A stretch of 39,329 nucleotides of DNA, taken from assembly GCA_028686985.1 (NCBI GenBank), contig JAQUBA010000010.1, forward strand, positions 1 to 39,329. The letters are read 5' to 3'. This stretch comes from Candidatus Iainarchaeum sp. GTDB lineage: Archaea > Micrarchaeota > Micrarchaeia > Anstonellales > Bilamarchaeaceae. Positions 8,504 through 15,903 of this stretch are shown here, piece after piece. Below the pieces are notes generated by a model. That model saw only the letters and a list, made by a program, of their open reading frames with translations, did no database searches and had not been told where the DNA came from. A program made the translations under genes and the position numbers. The stretch's first letter is position 1. Every line of letters begins with the position of its first letter.

Positions 8504-9244
8504 TCACTTCTTGAATAACCCCTGCACGTTTATCCTCGTAATCGCTATGTTGCCGTTCTTCGTGACTTCATAATAATCCGTTCCTTCCTCCACCGGCCTT
8601 TCTCCCCCTCCGAGCCAATAATACGGGTGCCCGTACGGGTCCGTCCTCTTCTCTATCACGACCTTGTACCTTCTCCTCTGCACATCTTTGGAGAAAACCA
8701 CCTTCGCACCATCCAGTTTCTCAGGCGAGGGCATGTTCACGATGAAGAAGCTCCATTCCTTCAGCTGCGGCCCTATCTCCTTCCACGCCCGCCCCATTGC
8801 CTCCTTTATCTTCTCAGGGTGCTTCCAGTTCTCCCTTTTCATCCAGCCCATCCGGTCATGGCCGTTGTACATGGAAAACGCAACCGCCGGCGTATCGTAG
8901 GTCGCCGCCTGCCAGCACGCCCCTATGGTCCCCGAGCCGAAGAGCGGCCCTATGCCCGCGTTGTCTCCCCAGTTTATCCCGGAAAATATTATGTCCGGCT
9001 TTTTGAATTCATCACAGGAGATGCAGAAGCTGGCGCAGTCCGCCGGCGTCCCGCTCAGGGCGTAGATGTCCTTCTCCACCTCGTAAATCCTCATCGGCTT
9101 GTGCAGCGTCAATGAAACCGAGACTGCGCTCCTCTGCCTGTCCGGTATTATAGCATACGCATCCCCCAGCCCCTTCGCGAAATCCAGGAGTATGCGTACG
9201 CCCTCGGTGTATCCGTCGTCGTTCGTGATTGCGATTGTGCGCAT
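8504..9244 (-). CDS. surE: 5'/3'-nucleotidase SurE
   Basis: 246 residues, normal for SurE. The N-terminal metal-binding motif is ITNDDGY, then PDRQRSAVS, ALSGTPADC and SGINWGDNAG, all SurE signatures including the residues that bind the divalent metal and phosphate. The enzyme dephosphorylates nucleoside 5'- and 3'-monophosphates and, in some species, short polyphosphate, in the cytoplasm. The C-terminus carries the dimerisation arm. It converges with the metalloprotease gene (11-bp gap). A CTATAATAG box on the minus strand is about 36 nt from the ATG, giving a short leader. Confidence 0.95.
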   Translation of the reverse strand: MRTIAITNDDGYTEGVRILLDFAKGLGDAYAIIPDRQRSAVSVSLTLHKPMRIYEVEKDIYALSGTPADCASFCISCDEFKKPDIIFSGINWGDNAGIGPLFGSGTIGACWQAATYDTPAVAFSMYNGHDRMGWMKRENWKHPEKIKEAMGRAWKEIGPQLKEWSFFIVNMPSPEKLDGAKVVFSKDVQRRRYKVVIEKRTDPYGHPYYWLGGGERPVEEGTDYYEVTKNGNIAITRINVQGLFKK

Positions 9245-9293
9245 GAAGATGCCCCATGCATTTTTCTACTGCTGACCTATTATAGCTTTGCCA

Positions 9294-10085
9294 TCAGCTT
9301 GGGCAGTTGATTGACGTAACGTCTATATGTTCATAACCTTCTATCGAGCTGTTATGTACCCTGTCTACTCTTATGCATGTGCCATTTGCATTTATTCCCA
9401 GGCCTTCCATCACCAGCATGTTATGCCGTGGCACCACGTCTCTGTCGCAATCCATGCAAAATAGTGCACTCAGGACTGTGTCGTTTTCCTCACTTAACGT
9501 CACTCCGTTAAAAGAGTAATTCCCAACGCGGTCTCCAAAATACATGGTATAATGCCCGGTTCCGTAGGAAGGCATTGCGCCGCCCTCCACCCTATCGCTC
9601 AACAGCAATGCCATGTGCAATAGAGTGCCCTCGTAATACTTGTCTGTAGGCGCGAATAGGACTGCAACGCCGCTCATTACGGACCCCTTTCTCAGTATTA
9701 TGTTTTGGGATGGTATGTTGCCTATGCTCTTTGAATATCCGTATACATAATCCTCCATGCTCACAATCTTCTTTTGGGCGGAATCCCGGAAATAGTTCGT
9801 ATCGCTTATCGTGCCAATCATCTCTTCCTTATTTTGCGAGGCAAAGCCAAGTCCGCTGTTGTAAAAAAGCAGGACTTTATCCCTTATGACCGCATCATTC
9901 ATGTTAGTATACGTGCAGGAGCCCCCGCCGCCCACGGCCTTTTCGGGGCCCGATACGAAACCCGCTCCGAAATGTGCATGCACCTCATCCAGCATCTCGT
10001 CGCATATGGGATTTGAGTCCATCTCATCCGAGATGCAACCCGCAAGAACAATGGCCAGCAGCACGGCGCCCCACAAATATCGCAT
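9294..10085 (-). CDS. lipoprotein, unknown function
   Basis: 263 residues. A lipoprotein signal (MRYLWGAVLLAIVLAGC) ends in a lipobox Cys at 17. The mature part has paired Cys (NPICDEM, GGGSCTYTN, LFCMDCDRD, TSINCPS) and mixed alpha/beta content, consistent with an exported disulfide-bonded domain. I do not recognise the family. TTTAAT on the minus strand centred near 10110 is about 26 nt from the ATG, so the gene is probably leaderless and is transcribed alone. Confidence 0.75.
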   Translation of the reverse strand: MRYLWGAVLLAIVLAGCISDEMDSNPICDEMLDEVHAHFGAGFVSGPEKAVGGGGSCTYTNMNDAVIRDKVLLFYNSGLGFASQNKEEMIGTISDTNYFRDSAQKKIVSMEDYVYGYSKSIGNIPSQNIILRKGSVMSGVAVLFAPTDKYYEGTLLHMALLLSDRVEGGAMPSYGTGHYTMYFGDRVGNYSFNGVTLSEENDTVLSALFCMDCDRDVVPRHNMLVMEGLGINANGTCIRVDRVHNSSIEGYEHIDVTSINCPS

Positions 10086-10146
10086 ATGGTTTTTTCACAG
10101 GGCGGTATTTAATAGTTTTGTAAATTCCTACAATGTCCTGGAATTC

Positions 10147-10788
10147 CTATTTTTTCTCTTTCTGGAACTGCGCATAGGAATACCAGAAGAGGTAGATTAC
10201 GGACACGAGCACCAGCCCGATGAGCACGTAGAAGGAGCCGCTCCCGAGGAATATGCTCAATATCAGGATTATCCCCATCATTATGAACAATTTTCCGCCC
10301 ATCCTATGGGTTTTGTCCCAGACCTTGTCGCTGCTCATCGTCCAGGGCGTCCTTATGCCGACGAACCAGTTCCTCTTCGCCTTCGGAAGCACGTATCCCA
10401 GGTAAATGAAGAGGAGCCCCACGGCCACCGGCACGGTGAGCGCCGGGCTTATCAGCATCCCCATGTTCCAGAGCATCGTCTGCAAAAAGATGAGGAGGAA
10501 GAACGCCAGTATCACCAGAACCATTTCCTCGTACTTGTCCCGGAATTTCTCTATGTTTTTCTTCAGGGGGTCTATCTTCGGAATTATGAAGAAAAGGAGC
10601 ACAAAAAATAGCATCATCCCGGGCAGCATAAAAGTCGCCCATCCCTTCTCCATGTATCCATCCACCTGGCCGTCCATGTTCCAGTGGGTTGCGAGCTGGT
10701 CCGGGAGCTGAGGATAGAACCAGCCGGCCATTAGTACTGATGCCAGCGCCATCATGAGCATGAGCCACTCTTTTTTCCGGTACGCCAT
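10147..10788 (-). CDS. SdpI/DUF1648-family membrane protein
   Basis: 213 residues from the ATG at 10788; the track's TTG start at 10809 is only 5 nt from the TATA and is rejected. The DUF1648 signature LPDQLATHWNMDGQVDGYMEKG follows the first membrane helix, and the C-terminal half has the SdpI-like segment with NWFVGIRTPWTMSSDKVW. About six membrane helices are visible. SdpI is the immunity and signalling protein for a killing factor in Bacillus, but most relatives in archaea have no known role. It shares a TATA box with the divergent GNAT gene. Confidence 0.88.
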   Translation of the reverse strand: MAYRKKEWLMLMMALASVLMAGWFYPQLPDQLATHWNMDGQVDGYMEKGWATFMLPGMMLFFVLLFFIIPKIDPLKKNIEKFRDKYEEMVLVILAFFLLIFLQTMLWNMGMLISPALTVPVAVGLLFIYLGYVLPKAKRNWFVGIRTPWTMSSDKVWDKTHRMGGKLFIMMGIILILSIFLGSGSFYVLIGLVLVSVIYLFWYSYAQFQKEKK

Positions 10789-10811
10789 GCCCAGATCTAT
10801 GCATGCCAACC

Positions 10812-10819
10812 TTTAAATA
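10812..10819. promoter_or_regulatory. symmetric bidirectional TATA box
   Basis: TTTAAATA contains the palindrome TTTAAA (10812-10817, dyad at 10814.5). The plus-strand ATG at 10841 and the minus-strand ATG at 10788 are each 26.5 nt from the dyad, the spacing expected for leaderless archaeal transcripts. No other TATA-like element lies in the 53-bp region. Confidence 0.75.
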
Positions 10820-10840
10820 ATTCTAATGCATAATCATACC

Positions 10841-11851
10841 ATGTCCGATGGCAAAGCACGGCACGGAAAAAAAGAGGAAATTTGCCCTGAGGAAAGGCCA
10901 TTCCTCCACAGGAAGTCCAAAAAGGAGCGGATCTCCACCGAAAGGCCACTCCTACTCGGCCAGGACTTCTCCATCGTGAAGCTGGGCGGCTCCAACGTCC
11001 CCTCAAGCCACAGGACCGCCGCAAAGGAGGGCAAGGAGCGCGGCGAGAAGGTCTTCCAGGGCATGATGAAGCTCCTTAAGGAGTGCTTCCCGCCTTCGGA
11101 GATAGAGAGCGAATCCCAGTACCGGGAATATTTCTTCGATGAGAACAGCGAAAACTGGAAAGTCAATGTCGCAGTGGACAAATCCGGGAAGGCCATCGGC
11201 GTGAGCCTCTACAGCATTTCCCCGGAAATGGACCTCATCATGTACAACATCGTCGCCGTCTCCCCGGAGCACAGGCACAGGGGCGTCGCAAGGGAACTTG
11301 TATCCTCCATGCTGGATTCCAGCGGCAGTGCCGCCTATGTGATGGGCGAGATTGAGCAGCCGGACCCTTCGCTCTCAGGGGAGGAGGCCCGGATGAGGAA
11401 CATCGTGAGGCCCGCCTTCCATGATTCCATCTCCAAATTGCGCGCCATCCGCCTTGAGGACGGTTCTCCACTCATTTATCTGCTTCCCATAATGGCATCC
11501 GAAGAGGAGAGGCAGGAAGCCGCGAACTCCGGCGAGCCCCTGGAGCCCGAGCCCTTGATGCTCTGCCTCCGGCCCCTCAAATCCCACGAGAGGAACGGCA
11601 TTCCCTCCCAGGAGGCCGGAAAGATGCTCCTCTGGTTCTTCAAGGATTACCTGGAGGCGGAATGCAGCGATGTGCGGCCTTCTGAGGTGAACGAGCTCCT
11701 TTCCCAGAGCTTTGCAAAGCTCGCGCCGGGGACCGATGCGCAGGAGTTCAGGCGCCTCCTGGACGGAGGAAGGCAGAACGACGCGGCCATTCTTGGAATG
11801 ATTCCTGGGACCCAGCTCCGTTTCATGAAAATAAGCGAATGCTCAAAATAG
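10841..11851 (+). CDS. GNAT-family N-acetyltransferase-like protein
   Basis: 336 residues from the ATG at 10841; the track's ATG at 10826 lies too close to the TATA box. A basic, disordered N-terminus of about 60 residues precedes a GNAT domain at about 70-170. Motif A is IVAVSPEHRHRGVARELVSSML, with the acetyl-CoA-binding R-x-x-G-x-A signature preceded by strand-forming MDLIMYN. The C-terminal 150 residues are a helical extension I do not recognise (SQEAGKMLLWFFKDYLEAEC). The acceptor substrate cannot be told from sequence. Confidence 0.75.
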   Translation: MSDGKARHGKKEEICPEERPFLHRKSKKERISTERPLLLGQDFSIVKLGGSNVPSSHRTAAKEGKERGEKVFQGMMKLLKECFPPSEIESESQYREYFFDENSENWKVNVAVDKSGKAIGVSLYSISPEMDLIMYNIVAVSPEHRHRGVARELVSSMLDSSGSAAYVMGEIEQPDPSLSGEEARMRNIVRPAFHDSISKLRAIRLEDGSPLIYLLPIMASEEERQEAANSGEPLEPEPLMLCLRPLKSHERNGIPSQEAGKMLLWFFKDYLEAECSDVRPSEVNELLSQSFAKLAPGTDAQEFRRLLDGGRQNDAAILGMIPGTQLRFMKISECSK

Positions 11852-11968
11852 ATTTGGAAATTCCTGAAATGTTTTGGATTGGGGCTTAACCGGCAGACGG
11901 GTTCGGGAACGTTTAGGAACCCGGAATCGGACTTCTTTCCGTGGAAAACATTAATTCGGATCCGGGTT

Positions 11969-12011
11969 GTAATACATGCAATACATTTTAAAATTGTAAT
12001 ACATGTAATAC
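11969..12011. promoter_or_regulatory. vapBC promoter with two direct-repeat operator-like sites
   Basis: Two 16-nt near-identical sites, GTAATACATGCAATAC (11969) and GTAATACATGTAATAC (11996), repeat with a 27-bp period. Each is centred on the palindromic ACATG(T). Between them sits TTTTAAAA (11987-11994), about 26 nt from the vapB ATG, so it is the likely TATA box of a leaderless transcript. VapB-type antitoxins usually autorepress, so these are plausible operator sites. The remaining intergenic bases 11852-11968 hold a small GGGTTC/GAACCC inverted repeat and no gene. Confidence 0.6.
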
Positions 12012-12015
12012 TAAC

Positions 12016-12261
12016 ATGACGGTTTATACTATTCGCGGAATGGATGAAAAGACCCGGGCTGCGATTCAGGCCTATGCGCAGGAGCACGACGTGAACGTGG
12101 CTGAGGCACTCACAGAACTGGTTTTCTTCGGACTCCAGCACATAAGGCACACCAAAAAAGAAAAGAAGTACTCCAGCATATTCGAGGTCCAGAAAAGGAT
12201 AAGCTTCAAGGGCGGAAAGAACCTCTCCCAGGAAATAGATGACGTGCTCTACGGAGGTTGA
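12016..12261 (+). CDS. vapB: VapB-type antitoxin
   Basis: 81 residues directly upstream of a PIN toxin. The N-terminus (MTVYTIRGMDEKTRAAIQAYAQEHDVNVAEAL) fits a ribbon-helix-helix: one strand, then two helices. The C-terminal half (KKEKKYSSIFEVQKRISFKGGKNLSQEIDDVLYG) is the typical extended toxin-binding arm. It should neutralise VapC and repress its own promoter through the repeats upstream. The stop is 4 nt before the toxin ATG, so the two are coupled. Confidence 0.85.
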   Translation: MTVYTIRGMDEKTRAAIQAYAQEHDVNVAEALTELVFFGLQHIRHTKKEKKYSSIFEVQKRISFKGGKNLSQEIDDVLYGG

Positions 12262-12265
12262 GCCC

Positions 12266-12679
12266 ATGATAGTCCTGGACACTTCCCTGATCATTTCTTT
12301 TTTTGATGAAGAGGACGTGCTTCACCAAAAAGCGGTCAAGGCGTTTGAAGAATTTGAAAAGGGAGGCGACCAGCTCCTGCTCACAGATTACGTGCTGAAC
12401 GAAACGGTGAGCGTGACTCTAAGAAAGGGCAGTTTGGACAAATCCAAAGAACTTTTGGAATTTCTATTAGAATACAAGAACATGGAGATTTTTCATGTTG
12501 ATGCGAACGGATTCAGGGAAGTCATAAAAGTTTTCAGAGAACAAAAAGACAATCTGAGTTTTATTGACTGCTCCTTGCTCTGGCTGGCCCATGCTTACGG
12601 GTTCAGGGTGGAGACTTTTGACAAAAATCTCCTTTCCGAGCTGGAGAAGATAAAAGAGACGAGGCGTTCACGTCGATAA
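12266..12679 (+). CDS. vapC: VapC-type PIN-domain ribonuclease toxin
   Basis: 137 residues from the ATG at 12266, preceded by an SD-like GGAGG 8 nt away; the track start at 12239 would overlap vapB. PIN acidic residues are all visible: Asp5 in IVLDTS, Glu46 in LNETVS, Asp101 in SFIDCS and Asp119 in TFDKNL. VapC toxins are Mg-dependent endoribonucleases, usually cutting tRNA or rRNA; the target here is unknown. The pair sits at the border between GC-rich core and the AT-rich island, where such modules commonly collect. Confidence 0.92.
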   Translation: MIVLDTSLIISFFDEEDVLHQKAVKAFEEFEKGGDQLLLTDYVLNETVSVTLRKGSLDKSKELLEFLLEYKNMEIFHVDANGFREVIKVFREQKDNLSFIDCSLLWLAHAYGFRVETFDKNLLSELEKIKETRRSRR

Positions 12680-12791
12680 TTTTCTTCCATTCTTATTCTT
12701 TAAGGTATTTTTCCTTACTAACCCTACCTCCACGATACTTAAAATGCCTAAAAAGTTTTTGAGAAATTCTAGAAATCTCTTGTAAATTGTA

Positions 12792-13034
12792 ATGAGTTAC
12801 CATTACGGTGTGCTTAAACATATGCCAGTTACTGTGCTGGTAAACCAGAGGGGGAGGGAGTATGTTGATTTTGGCCTATTGGTTTCGCGTAGCGCTGTGG
12901 AGCGGGAAATGCGGATGGGGCAATACCGCTTGGACGCGGAAGAGTGCCTGAAAGATAAGAATGCGGGTGGAAAGAGAGGGGGAGAGTATACCGTGTGGAT
13001 GTGTAACTTATGCAGGTTTATTTCTAGGGTGTAA
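12792..13034 (+). CDS. doubtful 80-residue ORF at the island edge
   Basis: The ORF overlaps the 3' end of the convergent HTH gene by 27 bp. It reads LKHMPVTVLVNQRGREYVDFG and contains one CxxC (CNLC). There is no clear TATA or SD; the closest AT-rich element (ACTTAAAATG) is about 50 nt upstream. It may be a gene relic or a chance ORF. It is kept because the sequence is otherwise unexplained. Bases 12680-12791 hold AT-rich DNA without other features. Confidence 0.25.
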   Translation: MSYHYGVLKHMPVTVLVNQRGREYVDFGLLVSRSAVEREMRMGQYRLDAEECLKDKNAGGKRGGEYTVWMCNLCRFISRV

Positions 13035-14075
13035 TCCTCGGAGGTGTCTTCCAACGGTCGAACTTGCGCAGTCAAATTTTTTTGCGATATCACCATAGGT
13101 TTCTCCCCTTTTCATTAGTTCTATCGCCTCTTTTGTGTGCTCATCAGTCCATTTAAACTTTGATTTTTCTTTTTTCTTAGTAAGCCAAATAGACACAAGC
13201 CCTGTAGCAAGCATCGGCATCATCACAATCAAACTTGAAATAAGATTCATAGTAAACCGCATCGGATCTCTAGCATAACCATATATTACAATAATGATAG
13301 ATATCAGCATAAAAATTCCTAGAACAATCGCCCATAAGCCTGGAATAATAGAATTTAGTATTGCGGACTTAGAATCTTTGATTAGTTGGATTACTCCCAC
13401 AACTAGAAGAGCAAATGTTAGATAGAATAGCAACCAAGTGAGATCTTCTATATTATTCTGTGAGTCAGAATTCGCATTTTGCCATTTTCCCAGTAAATTA
13501 ACGAATTCTTTCTGATACACCGGGGCAGGTTGGATTAATGTAACAAAAGAGCCATCGATTGGGGAGAATCTACTCATGCAATCTTCACTGAATTTAACAA
13601 AAACGACCGATTTATTATCTAATTCAGAAGAAGAATTCAGTTCTATTATTAACTTATAGATTCCAGCTTCATCAAAATCCCAACTGGATGCTTGGGCACC
13701 CAACTGTTTGGATTCTGGGAATATAGAATCACTTGAGCCTAGACTGATATTAATTGTCTTTTGTTGTGAGTTCAGTGTTCTATTAGAAGGCGATATCAAT
13801 GTGACATCAAAAGTATCAAATTTAGTAGAATTAGTAGCATTGTTGAGATTATTGATATAGATCTGATAAGAGAAATAATTGCCTAGATAAGCACCCTGAT
13901 TTTGTTCGGTGATTATATTAACAGAAATCTCATAATATTCATATTGATCTAATAGGAATCTTTCGTTTACTACTGACCTACAAGTATCTGCTCCGTATAT
14001 TGTAGGGAATGAAGCAGAAATCAATGTCAAAAAGAACAGTGCGCTAATAGCAAACCTCATACCATCACAGTCCAA
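13008..14075 (-). CDS. membrane protein with extracellular domain and C-terminal helix-turn-helix
   Basis: 355 residues. A signal peptide (about 6-28, RFAISALFFLTLISASFPTI) is followed by a beta-rich extracellular domain to about 200 with several NxS/T sequons. Three membrane helices come next (about 212-232, 240-262, 275-297). The C-terminal 50 residues carry a basic linker (TKKKEKSKFKW) and a resolvase/Hin-like helix-turn-helix (EAIELMKRGETYGDIAKKFD, then SSTVGRHLRGL). This arrangement suggests a one-component membrane sensor that binds DNA directly. It starts 2 nt after the stop of the upstream membrane gene, so the two form an operon. AT-rich codon use differs from the core genes. No named family is recognised. 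Confidence 0.8.
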   Translation of the reverse strand: MDCDGMRFAISALFFLTLISASFPTIYGADTCRSVVNERFLLDQYEYYEISVNIITEQNQGAYLGNYFSYQIYINNLNNATNSTKFDTFDVTLISPSNRTLNSQQKTINISLGSSDSIFPESKQLGAQASSWDFDEAGIYKLIIELNSSSELDNKSVVFVKFSEDCMSRFSPIDGSFVTLIQPAPVYQKEFVNLLGKWQNANSDSQNNIEDLTWLLFYLTFALLVVGVIQLIKDSKSAILNSIIPGLWAIVLGIFMLISIIIVIYGYARDPMRFTMNLISSLIVMMPMLATGLVSIWLTKKKEKSKFKWTDEHTKEAIELMKRGETYGDIAKKFDCASSTVGRHLRGLHPRNKPA

Positions 14076-14077
14076 TA

Positions 14078-14998
14078 CTATTTTTGAATTTCTAATATTT
14101 TCTCAGCATCCTTCTGAATGCCGTATTTTTCTAAGAATTCTTCTGCTTGTATCTCCTTGTCCTTTTTGATAACTCTCTTAATTCTCTTCTTAAGTACATC
14201 TTCGATACCATCTTCTTTGCTATGTTTTTCGAAATTTGATTCGGCTTTTGATATTATGTCTAACTTCTCTTTCTCCAACATTTCATAAACAACTTCATTT
14301 ACTTCTAGTTCCCATAAAGCTTTGGCCTCATAGTCCAAACCCAAAAATGCATTTTTAGTTCCAAACCACCATTCATCCCATCTATCGAGTATCTTTAATA
14401 GTCCATAAATGATACAGATTAATGCAAGTAATATGTATACAATGATACTTATGACTGAGGCCTTTCCAGTAATAAAGATATGTACGTTTCGTATGTATGC
14501 GTTTTCGTTTCCATCATTTATGATATAGATCGTATTTATTGAGACGTTAGTAAACCCATAAACAGAATTTTGTGAATCAAATTCTGCTTGAAATCCATTT
14601 GATACTACATTTAGTTGTCCCCCAGTATGTTCTATCCTTATCTGAGTGTCAGGCTCTTCGATATAGTTTGTAACATTTATTCTAATTACGTGGTCGGGAA
14701 GAAGTTGTATGCAGTAATTATCCCCGCATCTAACAAGTTGGTCATCTGTGGACGAACCTACATTAAATGCGATAGTCTCGGTACTAGTTAATCTCAAGTT
14801 AATAATAATTATCATGCCGAAACATAAAACCACTAGGCCCCACGTAATTCTACTTATGTTATGGATATTTTTTCCTATGTAATCACTGACTTTAATCAAG
14901 TTTACTCTTAATGTTCCCCATCGCAGGATTAAATTTAAAAATAAAGACAAAAATCCTACTGTAATAGAAACGGTTTGCAAAATTTCTACATAGTCCAT
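14078..14998 (-). CDS. island membrane protein with extracellular domain and charged cytoplasmic tail
   Basis: 306 residues. Membrane helices at about 8-26, 51-69 and 183-203 flank an extracellular beta domain (about 70-180) with one CGDNYC pair and NxS/T sequons. The last 90 residues are highly charged and helical (ELEVNEVVYEMLEKEKLDI, KKRIKRVIKKDKEIQAEEF) and face the cytoplasm. It is the first gene of the two-gene operon with the HTH membrane protein. TTTAAT on the minus strand is about 26 nt from the ATG. A joint sensing role with the HTH protein is inference from position and topology. Confidence 0.75.
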   Translation of the reverse strand: MDYVEILQTVSITVGFLSLFLNLILRWGTLRVNLIKVSDYIGKNIHNISRITWGLVVLCFGMIIIINLRLTSTETIAFNVGSSTDDQLVRCGDNYCIQLLPDHVIRINVTNYIEEPDTQIRIEHTGGQLNVVSNGFQAEFDSQNSVYGFTNVSINTIYIINDGNENAYIRNVHIFITGKASVISIIVYILLALICIIYGLLKILDRWDEWWFGTKNAFLGLDYEAKALWELEVNEVVYEMLEKEKLDIISKAESNFEKHSKEDGIEDVLKKRIKRVIKKDKEIQAEEFLEKYGIQKDAEKILEIQK

Positions 14999-15002
14999 AA
15001 CC

Positions 15003-15015
15003 TAATACGTTATTA
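15003..15015. promoter_or_regulatory. possible operator upstream of the membrane-sensor operon
   Basis: TAATACGTTATTA is an inverted repeat with 5-bp arms and a 3-nt spacer, between the TATA-like TTTAAT (15021-15026) and the ATG at 14998. A repressor bound there would block transcription start. Its AT-rich composition makes chance possible. Confidence 0.3.
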
Positions 15016-15151
15016 TGAAGTTTAATAGTTTTTTCGCTTTCAAGAAGTGGAATGGATTGTCTAATTTTACATTAATAATAATCAGCTGGTTAAAATAGTG
15101 AAGCATTTTGGTATACGCAAGGATTTAATATACTGTTTGAAAAATGTAGTC

Positions 15152-15847
15152 ATGGTTGCGGAGATGGTACTTCAAGATTTTATTATTTATAGCTCTATTT
15201 TATTTGTCGTAGTTGCAGCCATTGTATACTATTTTGGAAAAATAGCTTCTTACGAATATAGAACAGAGCAGGACAAAACAGAAATTTATATGGAAGGCGT
15301 AATATTCCTAGGCCTGGTAATTATCGGTCCTGCAACAATATTTATTCTCGTAAGTCTATTATCTAACCCCATTTTTGTCACTCCTGAGATTAGCTTTGGC
15401 TTCTTTTTCAGCTTTCTTGTTATTCTATTTGTGGGGTTGCCTATAGTTGCCTGGGATCTATTAGAGATTTTTTATGATACTCATAAAATGCGTGTAGGCT
15501 TACTCAGTAAAATAATCGAAATTGGGTTTCTGCCCAAAGCTATTTTCTTTATTATTCTCGCTGTGTTAATGTTCCTTCCAACACTTTACTGGTTGAGTAT
15601 TGAGCCATCGCTTATGTTAATTTGGTGGTTTGTTTCTTATTTTTTTATTCTAACAGCGATGGCAGGCATATTTGGTAGACTTAGAAGACTAAAGATCAAA
15701 AGTAGTAGAATAAAAACGACTCAACAAGAATTTGAGGGTTATATATTACATGAAACAAACGCCGAGGTAATTCTTAAAACAAAAATGGGAACTAGGATAA
15801 CCCTCCCTAAAAGAGATATAATTCTAATAGAAGACGAACTAATTTGA
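15152..15847 (+). CDS. five-helix membrane protein with C-terminal beta domain
   Basis: 231 residues from the ATG at 15152, supported by TTTAATATA about 24 nt upstream; the track's GTG at 15098 lies before that box. Hydrophobic helices are at about 10-28, 49-70, 82-103, 126-146 and 152-172. After a basic stretch (RLRRLKIKSSRIK), a small beta domain (EGYILHETNAEVILKTKMGTRITLPKRDIILIE) resembles an SH3- or Sm-like barrel. The cytoplasmic beta domain may bind a partner. The family is not recognised. The gene stands alone and diverges from the membrane-sensor operon. Confidence 0.7.
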   Translation: MVAEMVLQDFIIYSSILFVVVAAIVYYFGKIASYEYRTEQDKTEIYMEGVIFLGLVIIGPATIFILVSLLSNPIFVTPEISFGFFFSFLVILFVGLPIVAWDLLEIFYDTHKMRVGLLSKIIEIGFLPKAIFFIILAVLMFLPTLYWLSIEPSLMLIWWFVSYFFILTAMAGIFGRLRRLKIKSSRIKTTQQEFEGYILHETNAEVILKTKMGTRITLPKRDIILIEDELI

Positions 15848-15903
15848 TAAAGCAGTGATTAAAACCCTTGGTTTGTATTATGGTTTTACTAATCAGTTAT
15901 TAA

